Assembly (NCBI GenBank): GCA_964573295.1
Contig: CAZNJE010000017.1
Span: 1-64,000, forward strand
Reading direction: 5' to 3'
Source of the DNA: CAYQJL01 sp964573295
Lineage (GTDB): Bacteria; Eisenbacteria; RBG-16-71-46; CAIMUX01; WJJG01
DNA length: 64,000 nucleotides
A program made the position numbers and the translations under genes. Positions 25,621 to 34,711 of this stretch are shown in pieces. The notes beneath the pieces were generated by a model that saw only the letters and a list, made by a program, of their open reading frames with translations, was not told the origin of the DNA and searched no databases. The first letter of the stretch is position 1. Each line of letters opens with the position of its first letter.

Positions 25621-26679
25621 ATGAACAGCCACACGTTCGCCATGCTCGTGCTCGTGAGCATGCTCCACGCGTTGGCCGCGGGGGCGGAGACCGCAGAGAC
25701 CTATCTCGTCCAGCCCGACGGGAGCGGGGAATTCCCGACCATCGCCGATGCCGTCGCGCAGGTCTCGGACGGAGACATCATCGAACTCGGCGACGGCACC
25801 TTCTCAGGGGAGGGTAATCGCGACGTGGATCTCGGCGGAAAGATGATCGTCATCCGGTCCCGGAGCGATCAGCCTAGCGCGTGCGTGATCGAGTGCGGCG
25901 GTTCGCCGAGTGAGCACCACCGCGCGTTCTACCTCAATGCCGGCGAAACGCTCGATACTCGGATCGAGGGCCTGACCATCCGCGGCGGGTGGCACAAGGC
26001 GGGAGGCGGGATATCGGTCGGCGTCGGCTCGGCCGTTACGATCCGCAAGTGCAGCTTCGAGTCCAATGGGGCCCTGGGCGTCGGCGGTGGTCTGCACAGC
26101 AATGGGACCTGTGTGGTGACCGGCTGCATCTTTCGGAACAACGCGTCCCAGTCCGGATGCGCCATCGCCGCCAGCGGGCCGATCACCATGAGCAGCACCA
26201 CGGTGTATGGCAACGAGGGAGAATTCGCCGCCGGCCTGCTGGCACTCGGAGGCGGACAAGTGCTGAACTGCACCTTCGCGGACAATCGCGCCACCACCGT
26301 GGACGGCGGCATCGTCAAGAGTATGATCGAGGTTCTGGAGCTGGAGAACTGCATCATCGCCGAGAATCTACATGGCGCCGCCGTCTACTGCTGCTGTGAC
26401 GGAGACATGATCTTCACCTGCTGCAATCTCTATGGGAACGAAGGCGGGGACTGGGTGAGCTGCGGCGAAGGCCAGCTGGGTCTGAACGGGAACATCAGCG
26501 AGGCCCCCCACTTCTGCCGGGACGAGCTTCCCGAGACGCCCTACGCCTTGTCGGCAGGATCGCCGTGCTGCGAAGAGCAGCAACCCGCGTGCGGTCGGAT
26601 GGGTGCCTGGCCCGTTGGGTGCGACGACACCGCCGTGACACCGGCGACCTGGGGAACAGTGAAATCCCTCTTCCGCTGA
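25621..26679 (+). CDS. Secreted right-handed beta-helix protein with C-terminal TWG-type tail
   Basis: 352 residues, exported: a signal peptide (about 1-22, MLVLVSMLHALAAGA) is followed by DGSGEFPTIADAVAQVSDGD, the usual opening of pectin-lyase-like beta-helix proteins. Repeated short beta strands with Asn and Gly turns (GGISV, GGLHSNGTCV, NCTFADN) run through residues 100-280. Cysteines are frequent, including a CCC run. It ends TPATWGTVKSLFR, a tail shared in form with the protein ending at 44321. No enzymatic residues could be recognised. ACGGAGG lies 6 bases before the ATG. Extracellular role (binding or degrading polysaccharide, or structural) is not known. Confidence 0.75.
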   Translation: MNSHTFAMLVLVSMLHALAAGAETAETYLVQPDGSGEFPTIADAVAQVSDGDIIELGDGTFSGEGNRDVDLGGKMIVIRSRSDQPSACVIECGGSPSEHHRAFYLNAGETLDTRIEGLTIRGGWHKAGGGISVGVGSAVTIRKCSFESNGALGVGGGLHSNGTCVVTGCIFRNNASQSGCAIAASGPITMSSTTVYGNEGEFAAGLLALGGGQVLNCTFADNRATTVDGGIVKSMIEVLELENCIIAENLHGAAVYCCCDGDMIFTCCNLYGNEGGDWVSCGEGQLGLNGNISEAPHFCRDELPETPYALSAGSPCCEEQQPACGRMGAWPVGCDDTAVTPATWGTVKSLFR

Positions 26680-27129
26680 TGTGATATCGTCACGGAACCG
26701 TGATTCTCTCAATTCCATAAATATTAGACAATTACGCGATTCGTAAGTGTATTCGTCTGATCGACTGTTTCCGACCTGGCGTAGGGCAGACTTCGTAATC
26801 ATATTCCAGAAAGCAAGTTGCAGGTTTCGTCTCGCAAGGCGCCACGCGGGCAGGGGAGGCAACTTGACGAGCCGCCGATCATGCCGTACTTTCTAGGGAG
26901 TCACTGCATAGTCATGGATTCTGCGAGCAGTACATCAACGCTTCCTCGGTGTTCAGCTTGCCGCTCTCAACTCGAAGGGCGGAATTGCGCTCCCAGTTTC
27001 TCTGATCAGTAAGCATTGTCCGTGGCAGGCCATGGGCATGGCCCGCCCGGAGGACCGACTCCCTCCTCGCCGAGGGGGCCCGTCCGCATGGAGTGGGGCC
27101 GGTCGTATCCATATGGAAGGAGGCCCATT
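26680..27129. other. Intergenic region, no feature recognised
   Basis: About 450 bp between the beta-helix gene and the acetyltransferase. The left part (26700-26760) is AT-rich and could contain a promoter for the following cluster, but no clear -35/-10 pair was found. The only clear signal is the ribosome site GGAAGGAGG just before 27124. Confidence 0.5.
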
Positions 27130-27618
27130 TTGAGTACAACCCCCGCCAGTGATGTTGGAATCGCAGGGGTGAATCTGGAGGTGATCCACGGGAAGGATCC
27201 GTATCCGGATTGGATGACCGAGCAGGAACTCGCCGAGTTTCTGCACCACAACATGAAGCCCTACGAGGACACGATCGAGGACATCCTCTCGGCTCTCGAA
27301 TACGCCCGGTCCGATGCCGAGGGCAAGGGGGGCTTCATCCTGATAGCCGAGAAGGACCATGACATCCTTGGCGCGCTGGTCATGCTCGAAACGGGCATGG
27401 GCGGCTACGTGCCCGAGCACATCCTGCTCTTCGTCGGGGTGCGGCCCGACCTGCGAGGCAAAGGTGTTGGGGGCTGGCTGGTTCGCGAGGGCATCGCCCG
27501 CTGCAAGGGGAAGGTCAAGCTGCACGTCGAGTACGACAACCCCGCGAAGCGGCTCTATGAGCGCGTAGGCTTCACGACCAAGTATGCCGAGATGCGCGTG
27601 CCGGCCGGAGGGAAGTAA
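27130..27618 (+). CDS. GNAT-family N-acetyltransferase
   Basis: 162-residue acyl-CoA-dependent acetyltransferase. The CoA-binding motif A is seen as VGVRPDLRGKGVGGWLVREG (about residues 106-125; R/QxxGxG/A), followed by motif B-like AKRLYERVGFTT. The start is a TTG at 27130, supported by GGAAGGAGG six bases upstream; no ATG in the frame has a good site. It ends one base before the ATG of the next racemase (TAACATG), indicating co-translation. The substrate is unknown. Given neighbours, an amino acid or an amino-acid derivative is a reasonable guess. Confidence 0.82.
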   Translation: MSTTPASDVGIAGVNLEVIHGKDPYPDWMTEQELAEFLHHNMKPYEDTIEDILSALEYARSDAEGKGGFILIAEKDHDILGALVMLETGMGGYVPEHILLFVGVRPDLRGKGVGGWLVREGIARCKGKVKLHVEYDNPAKRLYERVGFTTKYAEMRVPAGGK

Positions 27619-27619
27619 C

Positions 27620-28858
27620 ATGAATCGAGTCATCGCCAACCTGGAAGCGCTGCATCACAATCTCGCCGTCGTCGATCGGTGGATGCAACGGCATGATGCT
27701 CAGTGGACTCTGGTCACCAAGGCGCTCTGCGGGCACCACTCCCTGATCGATGTACTACATGGCATCGGGGTTCGTTCGGTCGGTGATTCGCGGATCGACA
27801 ATCTCCGCACGATCCGCTCGGTGTCGCCGGATATGGAAACCTGGTACTTGCGGGGTCCCGGATTGGGATCCATCGCCGAGACGGTCGAGGTGGCCGACAT
27901 TTCGCTGAACAGCGAGGCCGAGACCATCCATGCCATCAACCGCGAGGCCGGGAAGATCGGCAAAGTCCACCGGGTCGTCATCATGATCGAGCTCGGCGAC
28001 CTGCGGGAGGGCATCCTTCCGGGCACGTTGGTGCGGTTCTACGACGAGGTTTTCCAGCTCGAGAACCTGGAGGTCATCGGCATCGGCGCGAACCTGGGTT
28101 GTCTGGCCGGCGTGGTACCGAACATCGACCAGTACATGCAACTTCTCCTCTATCGGGAGCTTCTCGAACTGAAGTTCGACCACAAGCTCAAGGTCATCTC
28201 GGCGGGCACGAGCGCCACCTTGCCGCTGGTTCTCGACAGCACGCTGCCGAAGTCGATCAACCACTTCCGCATCGGGGAAGCCGTGCTCTTGGGCACCGAT
28301 CTCATCAACGGCGGCACGTTGTCCGGACTGCGCAACGACGTGTTCACGCTCGAAGCCGAGCTGATCGAGATCAAACAGAAGAGCCTGGTTCCCATGACCG
28401 AGACCGGTGACGTGAATCCCTTCCAGTTGCAGAACAACGACGACGAAGAGGTTCGCCCCGGCGAGCGCGGCTATCGCGCCCTCGTCAACATCGGCGAGCT
28501 CGATACCGATATCGGTGGTCTGACGCCCGAGAATCCCAGTTACAAGATTGCCGGTGCGAGCAGCGACATCACCGTCCTGAATGTGGGTGACAGCCCAGGG
28601 GGCCTTAGTCTCGGAGACGGGGTACGTTTCCGGCTCAGCTACGCGGCCCTCGTTCGCCTCATGGGGAACCGGTACACGGCGATCGAGATCGATCCTCCGG
28701 CGGGCCGCTTCCGGCCGCTTACGACCGATGAAGGCCAGGTTTCGGTGCCACCGGTGATCGAGAGGGCCAAGCCTGCTCCGAATGAGGCTCTGGGCAGAAG
28801 CCCAAACAGCGCGCCTAAGCGAGAGAGGCCGGGTAAACCCAAGGGAGCGCATGTCTGA
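27620..28858 (+). CDS. PLP-dependent amino-acid racemase of the ornithine-racemase type
   Basis: Fold-type III PLP enzyme (412 residues). The predicted Schiff-base Lys is K34 in TLVTKALCGH. The order of motifs follows the clostridial ornithine racemase family: SVGDSRIDNL, DISLNSEAETI, MIELGDLREG, VIGIGANLGC, ISAGTSATLPL, INHFRIGEAVLLGTD and GASSDITVLNVG. It differs from true alanine racemase, which is also encoded three genes on. The last ~35 residues are low complexity, so the C-terminus may be extended. Neighbours (GNAT before, M20 and alr after) suggest a pathway that interconverts L and D amino acids. Substrate is inferred, not proven; ornithine, lysine or alanine are candidates. Confidence 0.8.
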   Translation: MNRVIANLEALHHNLAVVDRWMQRHDAQWTLVTKALCGHHSLIDVLHGIGVRSVGDSRIDNLRTIRSVSPDMETWYLRGPGLGSIAETVEVADISLNSEAETIHAINREAGKIGKVHRVVIMIELGDLREGILPGTLVRFYDEVFQLENLEVIGIGANLGCLAGVVPNIDQYMQLLLYRELLELKFDHKLKVISAGTSATLPLVLDSTLPKSINHFRIGEAVLLGTDLINGGTLSGLRNDVFTLEAELIEIKQKSLVPMTETGDVNPFQLQNNDDEEVRPGERGYRALVNIGELDTDIGGLTPENPSYKIAGASSDITVLNVGDSPGGLSLGDGVRFRLSYAALVRLMGNRYTAIEIDPPAGRFRPLTTDEGQVSVPPVIERAKPAPNEALGRSPNSAPKRERPGKPKGAHV

Positions 28859-28901
28859 CAAGGAAGCGCATGTCTGACAAGGAAGCGCATGGCTGACAAG
28901 G
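28846..28901. repeat. Triplicated 19-bp start region of the M20 gene
   Basis: GAAGCGCATGTCTGACAAG-type units give ATG codons at 28851, 28870 and 28889, 19 bases apart and thus in three different frames. The first overlaps the end of the racemase gene. The first and second ATG each open 8-codon frames that stop at TGA; only the third continues as a gene. The AAGGAAG before each ATG is an identical ribosome site. Confidence 0.9.
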
Positions 28902-30145
28902 AGCACGTGGAGCTTCGGCGGGAACTGCACACCCTGGCCGAGCTCGCTCATCAGGAAGATCGAACGGCGGCACGGATGCACGCTTTTCTGGAGACGTGCC
29001 ATCCGGATCGTCTGCTGAGCGGATTGGGGGGTCAGCGGACCGGTCCACGGACCGGTCAGCAGGCCGGTCAGCAGGCGGGGCGGCAGACGAGTCGGGATCC
29101 GTCCGCCGGCGCTGAGGCCCAAGGTCATGGGCTCGCGGCGGTTTTCGACAGCGGGAAGCCCGGCCCCCGCGTCCTGCTCCGCTGCGAACTCGATGCCCTG
29201 CCCATTCCCGAAGGTCCAGGCGGACCATCGGGCGAGACCCTGCCCCATCGCGCTCTGGCCGAGGGCGTTGCTCACAAGTGTGGCCATGATGGGCACATGG
29301 CCATCCTGGCCACTGTTGCGTCTCGACTGGCTCGTAGGCGTCCGACCCGGGGCGCAGTGATCCTGCTCTTCCAACCGGCCGAGGAGACCGGCGAGGGCGC
29401 GGCCCAAGTGCTCGTCGACCCGCAATTTGCCTCGTTGGCGCCGGACCAGGTGATCGCCCTGCACAATCTCCCCGGCCATCCTCGTGGCAGCGTCATCGCC
29501 CGCAAGGGGTGTTTTGCGGCCGCATCCACCGGAATGGCGATCCGCCTTCGCGGCGCCACCGCGCATGCCGCCGAGCCCGAAGGGGGCCGGAGTCCCGCCA
29601 TGGCGGTCGCCCAGATCATCCAGCAGTTCAGTTCGGTGCCGCAGTGCTACGTTCCATTGCAAGAGGCCACGAAGGTGACGATCGTCAGTGCGGCGCTGGG
29701 TGAGGTGGCCTACGGGACGACCCCGGGTGAAGCCCGCGTGAACGCGACCATTCGGGCATACGATGATGCCGTTCTCGACCGCTCCGTCGATCGCTGCCGG
29801 AGGATCGCCCGTGGAATCGCGGCCGCCGAAGAGCTGGAACTGGAGATAGAGCTGGTCGAGCCCTTTCCGGCCACGATCGGCGCCGATGAGGTTGTCGATG
29901 CCGTGACCGAGGCCGCCCGTGATCTTGGGTTTCGGGTGGTCATGCCGTCCGCGCCCTTCGGTTGGTCCGAGGATTTCGGCCACTTCACGGCGCGATATCC
30001 GGGTGCGCTATTCGGATTGGGCGCAGGCGAGAACCATCCGGCGCTACATCATCCGTCCTACGATTTTCCGGATGACTTGATCGGCATGGGTGCCGATCTA
30101 TGGATGAGAATCGCGGAGCACCTGATGGGTGGACCTAGCGACTAG
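28889..30145 (+). CDS. M20-family amidohydrolase (aminoacylase-like)
   Basis: Metal-dependent amidase (418 residues). Metal and catalytic motifs: LLRCELDALPIPE, then HKCGHDGHMA (about 128-138), FQPAEETGEGAAQ and the C-terminal GAGENHPALHHPSYDFPDD. The lid/dimerisation domain, with GATAHAAEP, lies in the middle. The Cys before GHDGH is the family-typical metal ligand of M20D members that remove acyl groups from amino acids. A Gln/Arg-rich repeat (TGQQAGQQAGRQ) is inserted at about 50-75. Third in the plus-strand cluster, 33 bp before alr. It may deacylate what the GNAT makes, or remove a protecting group after racemisation; inference only. Confidence 0.88.
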   Translation: MADKEHVELRRELHTLAELAHQEDRTAARMHAFLETCHPDRLLSGLGGQRTGPRTGQQAGQQAGRQTSRDPSAGAEAQGHGLAAVFDSGKPGPRVLLRCELDALPIPEGPGGPSGETLPHRALAEGVAHKCGHDGHMAILATVASRLARRRPTRGAVILLFQPAEETGEGAAQVLVDPQFASLAPDQVIALHNLPGHPRGSVIARKGCFAAASTGMAIRLRGATAHAAEPEGGRSPAMAVAQIIQQFSSVPQCYVPLQEATKVTIVSAALGEVAYGTTPGEARVNATIRAYDDAVLDRSVDRCRRIARGIAAAEELELEIELVEPFPATIGADEVVDAVTEAARDLGFRVVMPSAPFGWSEDFGHFTARYPGALFGLGAGENHPALHHPSYDFPDDLIGMGADLWMRIAEHLMGGPSD

Positions 30146-30178
30146 GGCCCTGAGAGGGGAAAGATCGCGGGGGGGCGG

Positions 30179-31345
30179 ATGCGACACTCTTCGTATGTGG
30201 AGATCAGCAAGTCCGCGTATCAGAAGAATTTGAGGTTCTTGCGCCGCAAGATCGGGCGTGAGACCTTGCTGTCCTCCGTGGTCAAGGGCAATGCCTACGG
30301 TCATGGGATCTCCAGCTTCCTACCCATGGCGGAGTCCTGTGGTGTCCGCCATTTCTCGGTCTTCAGCGCCGAAGAGGCCTACCTCGCGCGCCGGAGCAGC
30401 CAGCACGACAGCCAGATCCTCATCATGGGATACATCGATCAGGGCGAACTCGAATGGGCTGTCGAACACGGGGTCGCTTTCTTCGTGTTCGATCTCGCTC
30501 GTTTGAACGCCGCTGTGTCCGCTGCCGAACGGATCAAGAGACCGGCCAAGATCCATCTAGAAGTCGAGACCGGCATGAACCGAACCGGGTTCGAGGGCGC
30601 CGATTTGGAGGAAGCGGTCGGTATCATCAAGACCCATCCGGAGGAAATCGCAGTCGAAGGCGTGTGCACGCACCTGGCTGGCGCCGAGAGCGTGGCCAAC
30701 TACCTGCGTGTGACGACACAGCTCGAGATCTTCGAGCAGGTGTGCCGGCACCTGAGGGAGCTGGGTATCAAGCCCGTCCTGCGGCACACGGCCTGTTCGG
30801 CCGCCTCGCTGAACTATCCGCAGTCGATCATGGACATGGTGCGCATGGGTATCGCCCAGTACGGATACTGGCCGAACAAAGAAACCCAGATGCACTATGA
30901 GCTCGAGCATGAGGACGGCCGTCTTCGGACCAAAGCAAGTCCGCTCAAGGGGGTTCTGCGCTGGGTCAGCCGAATCATGAGCCTCAAGCGTGTGAAGCGC
31001 GGGCAGTTCGTCGGCTATGGAACAACCTACCAGGCCATGCGCAACCAGACGCTGGCCACCGTTCCGGTTGGTTACTATCACGGGTTCTCGCGAACCCTGA
31101 GCAACCTCGGCCATGTGCTGGTCAATGGACGCAGAGCGCCGGTCGTGGGACTCGTCAACATGAACATGATGATGATTGACGTCACCGACTGCAACACGGT
31201 TGCCCCCGACAACGAGGTCACCCTGATTGGCCCGCAGCGGCGATCGCGGATCACGGTGAGCTCGTTCAGTGATATGGCGAGCGCGGTCAACTACGAAGTG
31301 CTCGTCCGCATTCCCAGTACCATTCCCCGCGTGGTCGTCGACTGA
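30179..31345 (+). CDS. alr: Alanine racemase
   Basis: PLP enzyme making D-Ala for peptidoglycan. PLP Lys is K36 in SSVVKGNAYGHG. Other motifs: LEVETGMNRTGFE, GVCTHLAGAE, RMGIAQYGYWP, the C-terminal catalytic region FVGYGTTYQAMRN with the opposing Tyr, and the GLVNMNMMMIDVTD strand. 388 residues, normal length. Last gene of the plus-strand cluster. Its 3' end overlaps the 3' end of the minus-strand amidohydrolase by 55 bp, so the two genes converge. Confidence 0.9.
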   Translation: MRHSSYVEISKSAYQKNLRFLRRKIGRETLLSSVVKGNAYGHGISSFLPMAESCGVRHFSVFSAEEAYLARRSSQHDSQILIMGYIDQGELEWAVEHGVAFFVFDLARLNAAVSAAERIKRPAKIHLEVETGMNRTGFEGADLEEAVGIIKTHPEEIAVEGVCTHLAGAESVANYLRVTTQLEIFEQVCRHLRELGIKPVLRHTACSAASLNYPQSIMDMVRMGIAQYGYWPNKETQMHYELEHEDGRLRTKASPLKGVLRWVSRIMSLKRVKRGQFVGYGTTYQAMRNQTLATVPVGYYHGFSRTLSNLGHVLVNGRRAPVVGLVNMNMMMIDVTDCNTVAPDNEVTLIGPQRRSRITVSSFSDMASAVNYEVLVRIPSTIPRVVVD

Positions 31346-32637
31346 ATCCTGCCCTGGCCCTTGAGCCGGGTATCGCTCTCTAAGGTCTCCCCCACGCTAT
31401 CGGTCCACCGGAAGCGGCCTCGGTCCAGCGTGAAGAATGCCAGGTCCGCCGCTTTCCCGGGAGATAAGCTCCCCAGATCCTCGCGTTGCAGAATCCGGGC
31501 CGGCACGCAACTGGCGGCCCGAACGACGTCCTCGAGGGACAGCCCCAATGCCAGGAATTTCGAGAGGGTGTGCGTCAGCGAGTGCACGGGGCCGCCCAGG
31601 TTGAAGCGGTGGAGATCGCTGCTGATCGTATCCGGCGCCAGCCCTCGCCCAAGCATCTTCCGCGCTACCTCGAAACTGAACGACCCCTCTCCATGCGCCA
31701 CATCCAGGTAGACGCCTCGCTCACGTGCGCGGGCCAGGGCGTCGGCGGCGTCGGCGGCGTCGGCGGCATCGGCGGCACCGGCGGCATCATCGGCGGCATG
31801 ATTGGCGGACTCCGGACAGCCGGCATGGAGCGGGCGGTAGATGTGGGTTGCGATGTCGCCTGGCCGCAGGCGGGAGGCGATCTGGGAGGTTGTGGGCGGC
31901 GGCGCATCCATGTGGGCCATGAGCGGTAGACCGCACGCATCGGCGGCGGTGACGGCGGCCGTCACCGCGGGCTCGAGCGCGCCATCGCTGCCATGCCGGC
32001 CAAGCCGCACCTTGATCCCACGAATCACCTCGGGGTATTGCCGGGCGACCTGCGTGCAGGCGCCTACATCCAGCAGGCGGGGATCGCCGGCCTCCCCCAC
32101 CCGGACGTGGCGGCCAAATCCGAAGATGCCACCGAAGGAGATATTGAGAAAGGCGAGGATCCGCCGCGGCGCCCCGGTGATCACGCTCTCGAGGAAACCG
32201 GCGAAGTTGCCGGCCCCGGCGCTGCCGGCATCGACGAGTGTCGTGCTTCCGCACGCTGGATCGAGATCGGCCGGACGCACGCCCAGCGGGGTGGCACCCC
32301 AATACGCGTGCAGGTGCAGGTCGATGAGGCCCGGGGTGACCAGGAGCCCCCGGGCGTCGACATGCCGCAGGTTCAAGTTCGGCGATTCCTGGTTCTGTAG
32401 CGAACGAACGCGTGGAGGTAGCTCCGGCGGTGTGCCGCGGTGACGCGGAACATCCTGGTGCGCCCGGCTGTGTTGCGGAGTGTCCCGATGCGCCCGGCGG
32501 TGTTGCGACCCCTCCGGCCGCGGGATGATCTCGGCGATCTTCCCTTGGCGGAGGATGAGGTCACCTGGCCCACTGAAGGGACCACCCGGATCGACAATCC
32601 GCCCACCCGCGACGAGGATCTCGTGTGGTGCGCGCAT
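31291..32637 (-). CDS. Amidohydrolase/deacetylase-family metallohydrolase
   Basis: Binuclear metal amidohydrolase of the dihydroorotase/D-aminoacylase-like superfamily (448 residues). Seen: LVTPGLIDLHLHAYWGATPL (metal HxH), STTLVDAGSAGAGNFAGF, GIKVRLG (likely carboxylated Lys), PLMAHMDAPPP, ATHIYRPL and SSDLHRFNLGGP, the usual order of the EF_0837-like subfamily. The ATG at 32637 overlaps the symporter stop as TGATG, so the two are translationally coupled. Ala/Asp 9-bp repeats (AADAADAAD) at 31735-31800 and His/Arg units at the N-terminus are inserted. Such enzymes act on N-acyl amino acids or mandelate esters in characterised cases. Substrate here is unknown. Confidence 0.85.
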   Translation of the reverse strand: MRAPHEILVAGGRIVDPGGPFSGPGDLILRQGKIAEIIPRPEGSQHRRAHRDTPQHSRAHQDVPRHRGTPPELPPRVRSLQNQESPNLNLRHVDARGLLVTPGLIDLHLHAYWGATPLGVRPADLDPACGSTTLVDAGSAGAGNFAGFLESVITGAPRRILAFLNISFGGIFGFGRHVRVGEAGDPRLLDVGACTQVARQYPEVIRGIKVRLGRHGSDGALEPAVTAAVTAADACGLPLMAHMDAPPPTTSQIASRLRPGDIATHIYRPLHAGCPESANHAADDAAGAADAADAADAADALARARERGVYLDVAHGEGSFSFEVARKMLGRGLAPDTISSDLHRFNLGGPVHSLTHTLSKFLALGLSLEDVVRAASCVPARILQREDLGSLSPGKAADLAFFTLDRGRFRWTDSVGETLESDTRLKGQGRIQSTTTRGMVLGMRTSTS

Positions 32638-34526
32638 CACGCGTGCGTTCTCTGCCGCCGGGTAGCCAGCGTCAGGATCGCGAAGAGAATGCAGGAGACT
32701 GCGACGCCGAAGACGGCCGGATCGAACCCCGCCATGAACTCCGCCGCCCGCTTATCCAGCTTCACCCAATCATACCGTCCGCCCAGGAACAGGACGGCAC
32801 GATAGATCAATGTCGCGACGGTGGCGCCCAACATGGTAATGAAGATGTTTTTCGTTAGACGGTTGGATCGTTTCTTGTACAAGGCTCCTACCACGACTGG
32901 CAAGATGATCGCCGGAGCCCACACATGATAGGTGAAGAGCAACAGTCCGATGATGTCGGACCACAGGACCGCGACCAGAATGGCCGTCATGCCGAGAGCC
33001 GCTGTACAGATGCGCGCCAGACGAAGCGTGCGCCCGTCACCGCGATCCTCCCAACCCAGCTGATGCTCGAAGAGATCCTTCACGAAGATGGCCGTCGAGG
33101 AGTTCAGGGCCGAGTCGGCCGAGGACATGACCGCCATGAGAAGGGCTCCGATCATCAGGCCGCCGATGACGGGGCTGTGCAATTGCTCGACCACCATGGG
33201 CAATGCTTGCTGAGGCGCGATGTCGGGGAAGTGAATGCGCGCGTAGAGGGCAATGAAGAAGAGGACCACCGGGAAGGTGAGTGCCAGGAAGAACCCCACG
33301 CCGGCGATGCCCCACTTCGTGTGGGTGACGTTCTTGCCGACACAGTAGCGGGTGGCATAGCCGGGAGCGAAGGTCTCGCCCAACAAGAAGGCGAGGAAGG
33401 TGGTGATCAGGAACAACCAACCCTTGCCGCCCTCCACTTTGAAGAAGTCGGCCGGGACGGTGCGGTTGGGGGTGATTTCATTGGAATAGGCGTCCTGTAA
33501 GAGCGATAGATTGTGGCGGCGCAACTGGCGACCGGTGAGATCCTCTCCCAGGTCTTCACGGCTTTGGGCGGACAGCTCGACCGTGGCGAAGCGCTCCGGG
33601 GTGTAGAGGTCCCGATCGTCGAGGACGGCGTTGAGACCCGCGACGACCTCGCCGGCGGACGGTTCGGCCTCGGCCTCGAGTTGCCGAGTCCCGGCCTCTC
33701 CATACTCGGCGTGGGCGTCGGCGTCGGTGGCCGTGGGCTGGGCGGCGAACGCGTACCCCTCCTCCTCCAGCCGGGCGCGGATGTGGGCGGAGAGCGGATC
33801 GGATCGAGTGGCCAGCTTCCTGCTCATGGAGACGGGATCTTTGAGATCGCTGGTGCCGAACCGGGAGGGGACGAACCTGCCCGTTTCCGAATTGTACGAG
33901 CTGGTGATATCCGGAATGCAGAAGCCGAGCGTGATGGCGAAGCCCAGCAGGAGCACGATGAACTGGTAGACGTCGGTGTGGATCACCGCCAGGAGACCGC
34001 CGGCCGTGCTATAGATCACGACCATGACGCCGCTGATCACGATCGCCCACTGAAGTGCATGCGGCACGTCCACCAGCCCGGGCATGATGGCAGCGAGTAC
34101 GGTCCCGAAGGCGGCCATCTGGGCGGCCACGATGAAGACCGAGAAGAGTAGTGAGAGCAACAGGACGAGGAAACGGGGCCGTTCTCCGAACCGGTGGCCG
34201 AAGTAGCCGGCCACCGTGTAGAGCTCGGCCTTTCGGAACTGGGGTGCAACGACCAACCCCGAGAAGATGAAGTGGAAGTAGCCCCCGGTCGAGACCAGGA
34301 GCATCAAGATCCCCCACTCATAGGTCTTGCCGATGGCGCCGATGGAGTACCCCCCGCCGATGACGGTGGCGCCCATGGTGCAGAAGAGAAAGAACCAGCG
34401 GACGTTACGCCCGGCAACCAGGTAGTCGTCCGCATTGCCTATCTTTCGGGCCTTGTTCACCCCTTTGAAGAAGACGAACAGCATGTAGCCGATGACGATG
34501 ATCCATAGAATCAAGCGGTCGGGCAT
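32637..34526 (-). CDS. Sodium:solute symporter (SSS family)
   Basis: Inner-membrane Na+-coupled transporter, 629 residues with 13-ish hydrophobic helices. Seen: IIVIGYMLFVFFKG start, NADDYLVAGRN, GATVIGGGYSIGA, the LLAVIHTDVYQFIVLLLG helix, MTAILVAVLWSDIIGLLLF and the MSSADSALNSSTAIF signature. A long hydrophilic stretch (about 260-380) follows helix 6 and is enlarged over the family. Start ATG 34526 (GGGGGA upstream) gives a family-like N-terminus; the frame is open to 34667. Coupled to the amidohydrolase, it probably imports the substrate of that enzyme. A second SSS gene lies at 53336, in a different neighbourhood. Confidence 0.87.
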   Translation of the reverse strand: MPDRLILWIIVIGYMLFVFFKGVNKARKIGNADDYLVAGRNVRWFFLFCTMGATVIGGGYSIGAIGKTYEWGILMLLVSTGGYFHFIFSGLVVAPQFRKAELYTVAGYFGHRFGERPRFLVLLLSLLFSVFIVAAQMAAFGTVLAAIMPGLVDVPHALQWAIVISGVMVVIYSTAGGLLAVIHTDVYQFIVLLLGFAITLGFCIPDITSSYNSETGRFVPSRFGTSDLKDPVSMSRKLATRSDPLSAHIRARLEEEGYAFAAQPTATDADAHAEYGEAGTRQLEAEAEPSAGEVVAGLNAVLDDRDLYTPERFATVELSAQSREDLGEDLTGRQLRRHNLSLLQDAYSNEITPNRTVPADFFKVEGGKGWLFLITTFLAFLLGETFAPGYATRYCVGKNVTHTKWGIAGVGFFLALTFPVVLFFIALYARIHFPDIAPQQALPMVVEQLHSPVIGGLMIGALLMAVMSSADSALNSSTAIFVKDLFEHQLGWEDRGDGRTLRLARICTAALGMTAILVAVLWSDIIGLLLFTYHVWAPAIILPVVVGALYKKRSNRLTKNIFITMLGATVATLIYRAVLFLGGRYDWVKLDKRAAEFMAGFDPAVFGVAVSCILFAILTLATRRQRTHA

Positions 34527-34711
34527 GAGTCCCCCGGAAATTGGAGTGATCAGGGATTCTGACCCAATCGGGTCCGCGACAGGATTCGTGACAATGACGC
34601 GATTTTCCGCAGTATGGGGCAGAATGGACGGGAAATCAAACCGCTGGACACATGCGCCGGCCGCCAAGCACGCTGGTGAGGCGGCGCAGATCCCGCCTGC
34701 GCCGAGTCCGG

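Noticed and set aside
27755..29983. 742-codon minus-strand frame opposite the racemase and M20 genes
   Set aside because: Both sense genes show full family motifs with ribosome sites; the antisense frame does not.
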